Source: Corythucha ciliata
Taxonomy: Eukaryota; Arthropoda; Insecta; Hemiptera; Tingidae
Reading direction: 5' to 3'
NCBI GenBank assembly: GCA_038030265.1
Contig: CM075942.1
Location: 64,670,926-64,734,925 of the forward strand
DNA: 64,000 nt
A program made the translations under genes and the position numbers. This document shows positions 36,193-48,115 of this stretch, piece after piece. The notes beneath the pieces were generated by a model. The model had not been told where the DNA came from, ran no database searches, and was given only the letters and a program-made list of their open reading frames with translations. Each line of letters begins with the position of its first letter. Within the stretch, counting starts at the first letter, position 1.

Positions 36193-37898
36193 CAGTTTAG
36201 TGAATTTTTAATTTTCCAATGTGTTTGAGGTTGTTGGGAGGTAAACATACTAAAAGTCCCCGGGACGTCCGATGTGAGCGGGCTGCTGGAGAGCACCAAG
36301 AAGGTCACTTGTTTCGATTTTTCATAATTACATCCTAATAGTTTCCAACTTACTCGGAAATATGACGTGACTCGGAAATATTGAAAAATTGTGTTAAAAA
36401 CCACCAATTTCGGTTTTTTTCGACTTATTTACTTTGTAACGACTCTACTTTTAGTATCTCACAATTAGTTCTCAGAAAATAAGTTGAAGAGCGTTACATT
36501 TCCTTTGAAATGAGCCCTTTTCGAACATTTTAGACCAATGTAACGTCAAGTTACAGTCGTATGAACCGACCAAGTCTTTTCATTTTTAACAAATCCAACT
36601 ACAAAACGGTAGAAATAACGGGTTCTATGAGCAGTACAAACCCAAGCTATATGTTCAAGCTTGATCATACTTGATTTTGCCCGGCGTTGGATAGTAGGAT
36701 TTTTTGAAAATGAAATAACTTGGTCAGTTCACACGTCTGTAACTTATTGCTACGTTGGTGTAAGGCATAAATTTCATTTATGCCTAAGATACGAAATTTG
36801 TTCAAACTTATAATTATGCACATAATGAAGTTTGAGTGGGTGATCGTATGAAAAGCGATGTTCTGTAAAGGAATTTTTAGTACGGAGGATCATTCGTCAA
36901 CTGAATTACCAAAATAAAGGTAAGTAAATTGAAACTGATAAAAGAAACGTCAGTTGTGTTGCCAACATTACAAGCATGAAACATAGCACATCACTATTGC
37001 TGTTCGCAGACCAACAATTAGGAGAATTTGTTTTTAGTGACAAGAGTGTGATAATGGTTTTCGGACTTGTGTAGAGGGAAAGACCCGAGAAAAGGTAACA
37101 GTCGAAGAGAATTACCTTTTTTCGCCCGGATGTCGTCCACTCGAAGTTAGAGGGGGGCTGGTAGCATCTCGAGTCCAACGAATAATTGTATAGAATCCAC
37201 CTTTTCAAAGTAGCCGCAGCACAGCGCCACGAGGTGGAATCCTCAATTCAACGAAAATAAAATTGCTATTAATTAGGAACAATACGAAAGTGTTGATGAA
37301 TACGTTTTAAAAAATTGTGACTGTATTGTAAACCTATTTCCTCAAATATTTACGGTGCGAATAAACATTTTTATCAAGGCCACGATTTTTAAAAAATGAA
37401 AATTTAAAAAAAAATTGAAATTTGAAAAAAGTGAATCCATAGTGACAATTTGGCAACCTAAAAGATTCGCGAAAAAATAATAAAAAAAATTATATTGCAT
37501 TTTTGTCCAAGAAAACGTGTACCGAAGCTTTCGTTGCGGGGGAAACCCCCCCTCAGAATTTTTGTTTCCAAAAAGTGAATCCATACTGACAATTTAATTG
37601 GTTATAAATAGCTATGTGCCAATTTTCATGAAATATCTCGGTTTCACCACAAAGAAATCGTGTACCGAAGTTGAGGAAGCACCGTCAACAGCCTTAAAAG
37701 GGCATACTGTGCGCGATAATATGGTGAGATGATTTTTAATTTTGTTTTCTATTAATGTAAGTATTACTCACTGAATAAGCGTATGACCTACGCAATAACG
37801 GCGATTTCTATGTATAGTCCTTTCAGAATAAGAGCGATTTACCGAGTATTACTCGTTTCCATACTCTTTTATGCACTACACGAAATCATTTATTTCAG
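36193..37898. other. Island containing the right inverted-repeat arm; no gene
   Basis: About 36860-37140 is the inverted partner of 31838-32155. At 37430-37445 and 37575-37595 the phrase GTGAATCCATA(G/C)TGACAATTT is repeated, with GTGTACCGAAG at about 37518 and 37652, giving a local duplication. No protein domain seen. Confidence 0.4.
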
Positions 37899-38143
37899 AT
37901 GGGCTCGGATATTGTTAATCTGCCTGAGATTATCCGCTGCATTGGCGATTTCCAGCGACCATTGATTGAGGGATCTGTTGTTCTCAAAGCGAAATATGTT
38001 GAGTGTGACGTTGTTGGAGAAGATGACAATTCCCTTGAATTTTTCGCCCAATGCCTTCCAACGTTAATCTTGGAAAGCCAACCTCCTTATCGAATACAAA
38101 AAAATTTCGTTGAAATTGTCGTTGTGATAGCGACAATTGACAG
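37899..38143 (+). CDS. Possible internal or first exon of an unknown protein
   Basis: TTTATTTCAG precedes ATGGGCTCGG, giving a good 3' splice site. The frame stays open for 81 codons to CAG|GTGCAA, a plausible 5' splice site. The peptide has ordinary composition (many V, I, E and D, with an acidic VVGEDDNSLEF stretch) and looks more protein-like than the repeats around it. I do not recognise the family. Reading on without splicing, the frame stops near 38216. Confidence 0.35.
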
Positions 38144-38254
38144 GTGCAATTCAACTTTATTGTACATAGGTACATTACAGTTGTGCGAGCCAGTTTTAGG
38201 AACATGGAGCACGTAAGACATGATGCAGTGTCACCATCCGGTGATAGGCCCTGT

Positions 38255-39602
38255 CAGTGGCGTAGCGTATGGGGGGGGGGCGGTGGGGCGGCCCGCCACG
38301 GGCATCAGTCGGCTGAAGCTTTTATTTATTTTTAACGTGAAGAATATGTTAAAGAACCGAGCACAGTTGGGATAAATATAGAGTCCTTTTTGGGCACCAC
38401 CGGTATAAAACACTCCACATCAAGCAACTGCCCAGTGCCCGTAGTTGTCAGGTGCTCCGTGAAAGAAATTGTGGCTTCAGGTCTACCAAGAAGCACCAAA
38501 ACCGCACAAAATGGTCCAGTGCAGACCAGGGCGCCCCCAAGAGATATCTATAACAGTATAACGGCTGCCAGTTAGTGGGAGGAGGCGTAAAAACTACAAT
38601 GAAGTTGACCGAAAGCTGAGTCTTGGCGATGCAATGGCTCTCTTAGGAGGCAAAACAGTCTAAAAACTGGACAAAGCGTTCCAGAAGCTGCGGGTTGCAT
38701 CCCACAACCGATCAGTGTTCCACGCAAACACGCTCCGTCCCTCTGACGCGTCAAATGTAAGCTGGAAGAATTTGACAGGGCCAACCTCACGGAATTGAGG
38801 TCTTTTGATTAACCAAAGGAGGAAAATTTGTTTTTATGGAGAGCCGAATCCGTAAAATTGTTTTTTATTGAGACAAATAACCCGCAAAATTGGTATTTTG
38901 AGTATGCCAAGTTCCGCAAATTCTGTTGTTTGAAGATGCTAACCCTCAAGATTGGTTTTCTGAACAACAAAAGCCCTTGAGATTGGTTTATTGAAGGGCA
39001 AAACCTGTGAAGTTGGTTCTACTCAGAGTCAATCCTCGAAATAAGAGGTTTCAGGAGTTAAACCCGTGAATTGGTTTTTGGAAATCCGGATCCTCAAAGT
39101 TTGTGTTTTTCATGTAAGCCAGGCTCATGACTTTTTTTCTACAGATCCAAACCCCCAAGATTGTTTTTTTCAACGATTAAACCCCACGAAATCGGTTTCT
39201 TGAAGACCCATTCTCGTGAAGTTGGTTCTCTCCAGGATATACCCCCCCCCCTATCTTTGATCGTACCTACATCATATTGGCTTAATTACTTCAAATATAG
39301 CCCACAGAGACCACGAAACTGCTGATTTCTGCCCCGAGAAACATTCCCACGCCAAGAATCTGACACCACGCCGGTCTGTTTATTCTGAAAAAAGCGAATA
39401 TGTTAAACGGGTCCTTCCCAGGTAAATCGAATACGATGTTCGGGAGAAAATTCCCCCGAGAACCCTGAGAGTTTCACCTACCCTAAGCCCGATGATTTCC
39501 GATTGAGATGAGTAGCCCGATACTTGAATTTTTTTGATAGTGCGGGGTGGGCATCTACCATCACCACCGTTCCGAGCATCAAAACGTCACGCTACGCCCC
39601 TG
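38255..39602. mobile_element. Non-autonomous hAT element with family D array
   Basis: Left end CAGTGGCGTAGCG; right end inverted CAGGGGCGTAGCG. Exact 8-bp duplication GGCCCTGT at 38247-38254 and 39603-39610. A G-run lies 16 bp inside the left end. Array family D (AACCCGTGAAGTTGGTTTTT with TGAAGA, about 30 bp) occupies 38800-39240. The 38390-38800 portion is non-repetitive with no coding domain. Confidence 0.85.
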
Positions 39603-40980
39603 GGCCCTGTCAGGAAAGTGAAAACTTGATTGTTTCTGTACTTTTGATTCTCCTGAGTAGGGCCCGTATTTATATACATTTCCTTAAACTTAAATTTCCG
39701 TAAATGGGGGGTCGAAACAGATGATTTTAACCACACTATCTCTCTGAAAAGACCAACTTCACGGATTTCACCCTTTTGAAAAAAAAAATTCCAGGGTGTT
39801 AGCTCATTTGTAAAGAGCAATTTATTGGATCTCGCTCCTTAAAAAAAAAAATTAATGGATTTTACCATTGCAAAGCCCAAATTTTGCGGACTATTTGGCT
39901 CTTACAGAACCTAATTTCACGGTTTTTACCCACTCAAAATGCCAATTACGGAGGATTGTCTCCCTAAGAGCCAATTTTGCGAAATAAATAATCAATGAAA
40001 TAATCCAATCTAATTGGTTTGGGTTGTGACTGTCAAAAATGAAAATCTTGGATTTGGGCTGTTTCTAGGGGTGAAATCGGTCCGGTCCGGTTTTTCGATA
40101 AAGACCGAACCGGATCGAAAAATAATAACCTCTGAACCAGACCGGGACCGGACCGAACCGAAACAAAATGTCTTGGACCGGACCGGACCGATAAGGACCG
40201 ATTTTATTTTGAGTCTTAAATAAAATATCGCTGGAAAACGTACACGAAATAGTAATTCGAAACGAAGTATTTAAAAGTAATAATCCTTGGCTCACAAGCT
40301 CTACGTACACATTTTGTGGGCTATTCAGCCCAAAAATGCTTCACATTTAAAAGGAAGAAATTTGCAGCACGTTCACATCCGATCCAAAAGTGGGGGTAAC
40401 AACGGCATTGCCCCTAACAGGCTATTAGAGCTATAGTCAAATCGCTGAAAACTGATGTGGACAGGGTGGATATGAGTAGGTGTTATTCTGTGGGAGGGTT
40501 TTCGATACCCTCCCCCCTTTGATGTTTGGGTAGGTCACGGTATTCCATTTAAACAAACTCGAGACATTAGAAACACGCAGTTCCAGCACGAAACGGATTC
40601 ACGTAAAAATTTCCTGTTTTTCTCTATACGCCATTTAAGGACCGATTTTTTTCGGTCCGGTCCTCACAAGAAGACCGGACCGGACTGGAATTATTCACAG
40701 CCCGGACCGAGGGCCCGGTTTCACCCCTAGCTGTTTCACAGTTAAAATCTCGAGGATTTGACACTTACTGAATATAATTTCAACCAAGGGTTTGGCTAAT
40801 TGAAGGACTAATAATTTCGCTCCCTAGAAAAAAAAACAATCTTTTGGATTGGCTTTGCCAAAATCCAAATTTCACGAATCACAATCATGCTCGTCAGGAA
40901 TCACTATTTTGCGGGGTTGGCTCCCTAAAAGGAGGCCGTCTTATGGATTTCACACAAGCCTATAAATTGAATAAATTGCT
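39603..40980 (-). repeat. Family D array, inverted orientation
   Basis: CCAATTTCACGGATTTTACC and CTCCCTAAAAGNCC type units, the inverse of those inside 38255-39602, continue to about 40980. They are interrupted by the hAT element at 40066-40729. No terminus was identified for this tract. Confidence 0.5.
40066..40729. mobile_element. hAT MITE with TAGGGGTGAAA ends and CCGGACCG subterminal repeats
   Basis: Ends TAGGGGTGAAATCGG and, inverted, TAGGGGTGAAACCGG. Exact 8-bp duplication GCTGTTTC at 40058-40065 and 40730-40737. Both subterminal regions (about 40080-40205 and 40640-40720) are packed with GGTCCGG/CCGGACC motifs in both directions. Multiple short subterminal motifs are known as transposase binding sites in hAT elements such as Ac; that role is inferred here. 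The centre is non-coding. Confidence 0.85.
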
Positions 40981-41844
40981 AATTTGCGGCAAAAAATCGC
41001 CAATTTACAGCTAAAATTGCGCCAAACGCCAATTTGTGACTGAAATTGAGAAAATTCGCTAATTCACAGGTTTGAAACGCTACGTCGCGTCGCCACTACA
41101 ATTTAAAAAAAAGGCGCTAATTCGTGGTTGAAATTGAGAAAAATTCTAATTGGCGCCAAAAACGGAATACACGCCAATTTGCGGATTCTGAAGGCAACTT
41201 TTCAGGCTGAAATTTTAAAAAAGCGCCAATTTATGGCAATAGGCGAAGAAACCGCTAATTCGCGAGTAAACTGAGAAAAATCGGTCATGCATTGCGTTTG
41301 GTGAACCAAAAAAATCCTAATTCGTGAAAAGTCCCCCCCCCCCTATTTTGCGGCTAATATTGTGGAAAAACTTAAGAAAACGTTAATTTCCCGCTAAAAC
41401 TGAGAAAAGTGCTAATCCCCTGGTAAAAAAAAATTAAAAATCGGTAAAATGCTGCTAAAATTGAGGAAAACGCCAAAACTCGTGGATAATTAAGAAACAT
41501 CGCTCACGGGATAAAAACGATACTTTGCTGCTAAAGTTGAGAAAATTCGCAAATTCATGGCTATGGGAGGGGGTGGGGCAAAACCGCTAATCTGCGGCTG
41601 AAATTGAGAAGAACGATACACTCGGTCATTATTGAGAAAAGCGCTAATTCGCGTGTAGAGTCCAAAAATCGCCCCTAACTGCGAGATTGAGGCTATGATG
41701 AGGCCAACAAGATGTCCAGATTCAAGAGTGTGCTGGCTTGGGTGGAATGATGACTAAAATGTGAAATCATCCCCCTCCCCTCTCCATTACGAGATTTCAA
41801 TCTGATCCCCCCCGCCCTAGGACAAATTCCCACCTACGCCACCG
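40981..41844 (-). mobile_element. Half copy of the 33880 hAT family, inverted
   Basis: Family A units in inverted orientation lead to a terminus that inverted reads CGGTGGCGTAGGTGGG. Just inside it the sequence matches the left 130 bp of 33880-36184 (AGATTGAAATC, TGATGACT and the CACACTCTTGAATG region). The other end is not found. Confidence 0.6.
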
Positions 41845-42180
41845 ATGGTCACGGGCGGTTTTACTGGAAGGGGGAACGATAGGGGCGGTCGCCACCCCCG
41901 GCAGATCAGCCTCCTTCGGAGAAAAGGGAGCGGGGTGAATAAGAAAAAGGGCGGACGTCGGAATATTAACGAGTGAGGAAAGCGTCACTTTACCCGCGAG
42001 TTTCGCACTAAGCTCTGAAAAAAGTAATTCTAGCAGTGACGGAAATGTACTTTTATTCACTCTGTGACGTAAAGTTATACGAAACACCCCGCTAAGATTG
42101 TTTGCTAAGAAGCGTTTCTTTCGTCAAGATATTGCCGTTGAGCAAATAACCACTTTCTTCAAAGGACAAGCGAAAAGTAT
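41845..42180. other. GC-richer spacer, no gene
   Basis: Contains an ORF at 41797-42087 (minus) with no recognisable domain, overlapping the hAT terminus. Nothing else identified. Confidence 0.3.
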
Positions 42181-44860
42181 TAATTCGCGTCCCCTGGAGT
42201 CAACTCTGCGGCTCAAATGAAAAAAATACGCTGATCCCTATAGTTTTTGTAGGTCCTTAGGCGGCTAAAATTGAGTAGACCCACTAATGTGCCGGATACT
42301 TCGGGTATAAGTAAGCGGTTAAATGTTTGGAAAGTACAAATATTTGTGCCAAAAATCGGGAAATGCAACTTCCAGACGCTAATTTGGGGCTGAAATTTCG
42401 TAAAATGGCTAATTAACGTCTGAAACTGAGAATAAGCCCACCGTGAATCAGCCCCGTGCCGTTTCCCGTGATTTAGAGATTTTTTCTCAATTTCAGCCGA
42501 GAATCAGCCATTTTTCTGTCCGTACACAAGTGAAAAAAAGCGCTAACTAACGGCTAAAATGAAGAAAAATACATTCCTAAATCACGGAGTGAAAGTGTAG
42601 GCTGCGGCTAAAACTGAGAAAAAGCGCTAAAATCTCGGATTTTGTGTAGAAAAATCATTAATTCGCGGATAGATTTACCAAAAACGCTAATTCACGGCTA
42701 AAATGGTAAAAAATCTGAAATTCACCAATGGATCTGTGTAAAAGCACTGAATCGAGACCAAAATTATACGACAACGCCAATTCTCGGCTTCACCAAGGCA
42801 AATTTGTTGCGCCAACTAATAAAAAAAAAAAACTTAATTCATGGCTAAAAGAGAAGGAAATCGCTATAACAGCGGCTAAAATGGAGAGAAATCGCTAACT
42901 ACAGCTGAAATGAAGAAAATCGCTAATTTCCGGATAAAATGTATAAAAGTGCTACTTCACGAATATAATAAAATCGGGGAAAATCGCATTTTTATGGCTA
43001 AAATGGAGAAAAATTGCTAATTAACTGATCAAAGTGAGAAGAAGCACTGATGCGTGGACAAAACGATGATAAAATTGTAGAAAAAATTGAGGAAACTCCA
43101 ATTCGCGGCTTCTGAAGATATCTCCGTGGTTGCAGAAAGCGAACAAAATCTTTTTCTTGCGACTTGCGGGTAAAGTATACCATTTATATTCCACGTAGAA
43201 CTTACCGCTTTTCTCAATTTTAGCCGCGAATTTCCTCAAATTGATCCGCGAAACAGCGTTTTTCTCTATATTTGTATTGAAAGAGTGATTTAACTTAATT
43301 TTAACCGGAAACCAGCGGGTCTTCTTAGTTACAACCTCGTATTAGGGGAGTTTCCCAAATAGATCGCCCAATTAGCGTTTCTTTTTGTTTTTTTGCTTTT
43401 AATTTTAGTCTAGTTTTAGCTGCGAATTAGCGCATTTTCTTCATTTTAGCCGTGAACTAGCGAATTTTTAAAAATGTATCCGCGAATTATCGTATTTTCT
43501 CAGTTTTAACCGCCAAATAGCGCTTTGTTTCTTTTATTGCACGTAAATTAGTTCTTTTTTACATTTTTAGTCACTAGAAACCACAAAGTCGGCGTTTCCC
43601 ACAAAATCAGCATAGCCTCCTGAGTAATTTGACGCTGCTTTTTCTCAATTTTCTAACTATATGAATTAGTGCTTTCTCAATTATGCCTGCGAAATGCATT
43701 TTTCTCTATTTTTAGCTGCGAATTAGTGGTTTTGAATAGTCGATTTTGCGCTTTTCCACTATTTCAGTCGCGAACATTAGCGTTTTTTTCAGACTTTTAC
43801 TTTTTCTTTTGCATGCATGTGTTTGCCCCAAGATTAGCACACTTGCGCATTGCGCACCTTATAAATGTTGACCTCTTTCTATTGTTAGCGCATGCTCTCC
43901 ATCTTAGCTGCGATGTTGCCTTCAGATTCATTCCCGTCCGGATTGCCTCAAGAATTTGGTGTATTTTTCTTAATTTTAGCGGCTAATGAGCGCCTATTCT
44001 CAATATTAGCCACGAACGAACGCTTTAGAACCAAAAATCCAAAATTGGTTCGTCTTTGAGCCCCATCCCGCGGCGGAAATCCCTATGAGGCCCTTTACTC
44101 TCTAAAGAAACGAGAAATATATGTTTTACCTAACGTTTTAACACTACTTTCACTATTAACTTATCCGCAAATTGAAGCCATGAATTAGCGATTTTTCTCA
44201 ATTTAATCCACGAATTTGCGATTTTCCTTTGCCATAAATTGGCGCTTTTTCACAATTTTAGCTACAAAGCGTTCAGATGCCGCGCATTGGTGTTTTCTAT
44301 AGACGTGAATTAGCGTTTTTCTCAATTCTAGCCGTCAATTTAGTGAGTTTTTTCATTTTTGCCCGTTTATTAAGCGTTTTTATACATTTTATTCACGATT
44401 TAGCGCTAAAAATAAACATACCCGCCAAATAGATTTTTTTTCTCAATTTTAACAACGAATCAGCTCTTTTCTATGTTTTAGTTGCCAATTTTGCACTTTC
44501 TCTCAATTTTGGCTGTGAATCAACGTTTTTCTCAATTTTAACCTCAAACTTGTCTTCGAAGCCGCAAATTACAGTGTTTGCTCAATTATAGCTGCGATTT
44601 TACCATTTTAGCCGGAAATTGGTGTTTTTCTACATTTTAGACATGAATGCACCAGTTAGGTAGTGAGTTTTTCGTTTGCAGCCGATGATTAGCTTTTTTC
44701 TACACTTTATCCGCGAATTAGCGCTTTTTCTCTGTTTATCTGCTAATGAGTGATTTTTTCTCAATTTTTGCCATAAGTTTTAGCGCTTTTTCCTAATATG
44801 AACTACTAAAAACAGAGTTTTCTCAATGTCAGCCGCGAATTGTCGTTTTTGTCTAGCTGG
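42180..44860. repeat. Family A arrays with orientation flips
   Basis: Units run inverted at 42190-43130 with a short forward patch near 42450-42530, then forward from about 43200 to 44860. A GC-rich block at 44040-44100 (CCCGCGGCGGAAATCCC and GAGGCCC) resembles the inner part of the 11693 terminus and may mark an element boundary. ORFs at 42998-43239 and 43669-43986 are repeat translations. Confidence 0.6.
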
Positions 44861-45650
44861 CATATGGTAATGCGGTGTGGTAAGATGGGGGGGGGGTCCC
44901 ATAGTTGTGGGTGGGCCCCATTTACGAGTCCTGCTACACCTCGTGGAAACCGTTTGGACGCCACTGATTCACGTACGAAATACATCGATTATATTGGAGC
45001 CCTGTGGCAAACAATCTCCACACTGTCAAAAGCATGGCATTGCAGCGGACGTGAGCGCGCACGATTAACGAAGTTTGTCGCCCATGTTCACTATTATAGT
45101 TTAAAAAAAAAATGGGTCGACAAACAGGGTCAAATTGTTTAAGTATTTGTTTTTATTATTATTTATTCTCGTTCTAAATATAATTGTCGCACGAAGTAGT
45201 ACATTTAAAGTTTTGTCCCCAAAATAACTTTAAAACCGCATTTAACTTTTACGCAAGAGGATGGATTGGAGTTTTGAGCAGTGTCGAGGGGTCGATCTGT
45301 GCAGCTCCCCCTTGAGTGTAGGCCATACCTTGCACGACACCAAAGATTCGGGGGATGTGTCTTTCTTTTAAGCGTATTATTCTTTGCATGTTTCATGTTT
45401 ATTTATTGCGCGACCTATTGAGCTATTTATATTTGTTAACGATTTCTGTGTGTGTGAATGAGCCATCTTTGGTCCCTCCAATCAATATAATTGACGAATT
45501 GACGGATAGAAGAATGGGGCAAGCAGGGAAATCGCCCCTCCCATTCTTCAAAATGTATACCTAATATTTATATGTTCCTCACTTTTCTGGAAAGATCACA
45601 AAATTTAACTTAAATAAACACAAAATCAGTTTAAATCAGTTTATTAAATC
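44860..45650. other. Spacer with G-run and possible hAT end; no gene
   Basis: A G-run at about 44886-44896 is followed by a segment ending GGACGCCACTG at about 44966, which could be an inverted terminus. The remainder has ORFs below 101 codons without motifs. Confidence 0.3.
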
Positions 45651-46745
45651 CTCCGTTTTGCCATTTTCAGGGCATGAATTGTCCTTTCAACAATTTTTAG
45701 GGTAGGGCGTGAAAAGTCGTTTTTGGCCAATTTTAGAACGCGAACCATTTTATGGGGCGAGAGCATTCAGTGCAGCAGCACGGAGAAGTAGTACAGAAAC
45801 CAATCAGTTGGTGGTGGGGGGGGGGGGGTTCGATTAGTCTCGCGGAATACGTACACGGCGGAATATGAATTAATCCAAGAGTTTGGCCATTTTATAGGTG
45901 CTCATACAGTCCGTTTAGCCATTTTCTATTACCTACTCCTTAGCCATTACTCCATCTGTAGGGCGCGTAATGGACATTTTTGAGGATTTCAACGGACAGT
46001 CTGCCATTTTCAACGCGTTTTGGCTATTTTTCAACGAATCTACGAATCGTCAGTTAAGTCATTTTTAAAGAACAGATGACCAGATTGACCATTTTTAGTG
46101 CTAAATAAGTCAGATTTGCCAATTTCAATGCGTGAATAGACGGTTTTTGCTATTTTTAGTACACTACCCGCCACTTTTGACATTTTTAAGGAGCAAATGG
46201 TCGGTCTAGCCATTTTTGGAGTGCAAATGGTTCGTTTTGCAATTTTCAGAGCATGATTTTTGGCAATTTTTTAGAGCCAATTAAGTCACTTATTTACCAA
46301 TTTCAATGCGTGAATAGACAGTGTGGAGTATTTTTTGGCAAAAATTATCAGTTCAGGCATTTTCAAGGGACAAATGTTAATCAAGTCAACTTTGCCAATT
46401 TTAGGGCGTGAATTAACCAGTGTGGATATTTTAAGGGCAGGAATCGTCAGCTTAACCATTTTCAAGGCACAAAAATAGCCAGTTTAGCCTTAACTACAAC
46501 GCATCTCGTCATTTTCATCGTATTGAGCGCTTTAATTCCCAGTTTGGCCATTTTTGGAGCGCCAAATTCGGACATTTTCTATTTTTCGGGCACGAATATC
46601 ATTAGTTTAGTCTTCAGTTCAGCCATTTTCGGGTGAATTTGCGAGTCAGATTTGCCAATTTTAGGGCACGAATTGTTAATTTAACAATTTTAAAGGAGCG
46701 AATGGTCAGTTTGGCCATTTTTAGAGCAGGAGATTTGCTAGGTGC
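45650..46745 (-). repeat. Family B ~30-bp degenerate array
   Basis: Units of GTCAGTTT, GCCATTTTTAGGGC and GCGAATNG at roughly 30-bp spacing, as at 7980-10158. A G-run lies near 45818-45830 within a non-array interruption. No termini identified. Confidence 0.6.
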
Positions 46746-46837
46746 GAATTGTCATTCGGGGGTGAATTGTTTCGAGAAACAATGGACCTGGGTGGGGTTC
46801 GGCTTAGCTTATCCCTCGGAGTACGACTCCCATAGGC

Positions 46838-46910
46838 GTCTCTGTGGCGCAAATGGCAGCGTGCTGGACTGGTAATCCAGAGGTTGCGGGCTCAAATCCC
46901 GCCGGGGAGC
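46838..46910 (+). tRNA. tRNA-like gene, anticodon GGT (Thr), copy 1
   Basis: Cloverleaf: D stem GCGC/GCGT, anticodon stem CTGGA/TCCAG with loop CTGGTAA (anticodon GGT), T stem GCGGG/CCCGC. The acceptor pairs except for G1 against G72. Box A is intact (TGGCGCAAATGG), but box B has GGCTCAAATCC instead of GGTTC. Six Ts follow within three bases. This copy carries three differences from the other two. Eukaryotic nuclear genomes normally decode ACC with AGT, so a GGT threonine tRNA is unexpected. The 5' half resembles initiator tRNA-Met. It may be a pseudogene or a repeat-borne tRNA. Confidence 0.6.
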
Positions 46911-47022
46911 CATTTTTTCTCGAAACTCGAATCGTGTTGGGCTATGCCCTTCCATCGTCGTCCGGATAATATCAGTCTAAGTATTAAAATCGTAATTGGC
47001 CATGTTGTCGTGAAGTTATTCA

Positions 47023-47417
47023 GACTTCAGGTGGTATAGTTGTTGTCTCTCCACATTAATTGTTTTCATTTCTTTTAGTTCTTCGTCTAATCGATTTTCG
47101 GCCTGTCTAGGCCATCATCAGGACTATTATTAAAATAAACTTTCGTGTGTCTTTCACACTCGTTGACTTCCTTTACTATTTTAGTATAATAGTAGTTAGT
47201 GTAATAGTATTTTAGTGTAATAGTAGTAGAATAATAGTAGTATTATAGTCCTTTAATATAATAGTAAAGGAAGTCAACGAGTGTGGAAGACACACGAAAG
47301 CTTATTTTAATAATGGTCCTGATGATGGCCTAGACAGGCCGAAAATCGATTAGACGAAGAACTAAAAGAAATAAAAACAACTGATGTTGAGAGACAACAA
47401 CTATACCACCTGAAGTC
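47023..47417. mobile_element. Large palindrome (foldback MITE), ~158-bp arms
   Basis: The left arm 47023-47180 and right arm 47260-47417 are near-perfect inverted copies (CTTCAGGTGGTATAGTTGTT against AACAACTATACCACCTGAAG; GACTTCCTTTACTAT against its inverse). The loop is about 80 bp of TAGTA-rich sequence. It is inserted in the tail of the tRNA-bearing repeat. No coding capacity. Confidence 0.75.
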
Positions 47418-47552
47418 AGTCTAATTAATTTATTAATTAAAATACCAGCGACAGATTTATTCGTTATATCCATCTAACAACATCTAGATAAGATAAAATT
47501 CGGCGTGGTTTACCGATCAGGAAAAGCGCCTAGAGTTTCGAGAAACGATCCT

Positions 47553-48115
47553 CTAGGAAAAACCTCTCTTCTTCGGCAAGGGCAGAACCAAGGCAGCCCT
47601 CCACGACGCCGGATAGACAGACCGCTGCAGTGAGGCATTGAATATGTCTTCTAATGGCTCTAGAATACAAGGAAGGCAAAGTTTGATATAGGACAGTTGC
47701 AAGCAGTCACTACCACTGACATCTGAACTAACGGACATGACGGCATCCACGATCTCTTCTCGCGAAACGTAGTCAAAATAGAATTTGCGGTCGTCGTATG
47801 GGATAGTGTCAATCCTACGTATGGTATCAGCCATGCCCCATGCAGTCAGTGGAATCCCCTCCAACAGATACGAAATACTCATTAAGAGCATCCGTAGTAC
47901 AGGGAAAAGCTCCTGCGTCGCGGGGAGCCTTGCTGCCCAAACCCAACGACCTAAGATGGCGCCAGGTTTCACGGGATCCCTCGGCCCCCCGGAACAAGTC
48001 ACAGAAGTATCGATTTTTAGCCCTCCTGATCACCTGGCTCACCTCATTTCTCACTCTTTGATATTCGGTCCACAAATGGGGCATTTTCCGCCTTTTGTAG
48101 AGTGTCCTAATTTTC
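47553..48115 (-). pseudogene. Non-LTR retrotransposon ORF2 fragment (endonuclease-RT linker and RT N-part)
   Basis: Reading down from about 48115, one frame encodes the linker region typical of LINE ORF2 (WTEYQRVRNEVSQVIRRAKN, then W-H-L). It stops after a frameshift near 47830-47860, and the next frame continues with FDYVSREEIVDAVMS, SGSDCLQL, IFNASLQ and PASWRAALVLPLPKK, which is RT motif 1-2. The catalytic YADD part is missing. It is bounded by the tRNA repeat on one side and a hAT transposase fragment on the other, so it is a rearranged fragment rather than a simple 5'-truncated insertion. Confidence 0.7.

Larger units (their letters stand above)
46746..47552 (+). repeat. tRNA-containing repeat unit, copy 1, interrupted by a palindrome
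   Basis: Shares with 49219-49880 the leader (GGACCTGGGTGGGGTTCGGC, CTCGGAGTACGACTCCC), the tRNA, and the tail (ATTTTTTCTCGAAACTCGAA, CCATCGTCGTCCGGATAA, then GACAGATT...CTAGATAAGATAAAATTCGG). The 395-bp palindrome at 47023-47417 splits the tail near CAGTCTAA. The right boundary lies near 47540, where the sequence changes to a LINE fragment. Confidence 0.65.

Noticed and set aside
47319..47344. CTGATGA...GAAA in the palindrome as a hammerhead ribozyme
   Set aside because: The stem II closing position is a mismatch, and I could not find a proper stem III with a UH cleavage site or a stem I. The core match alone is weak.
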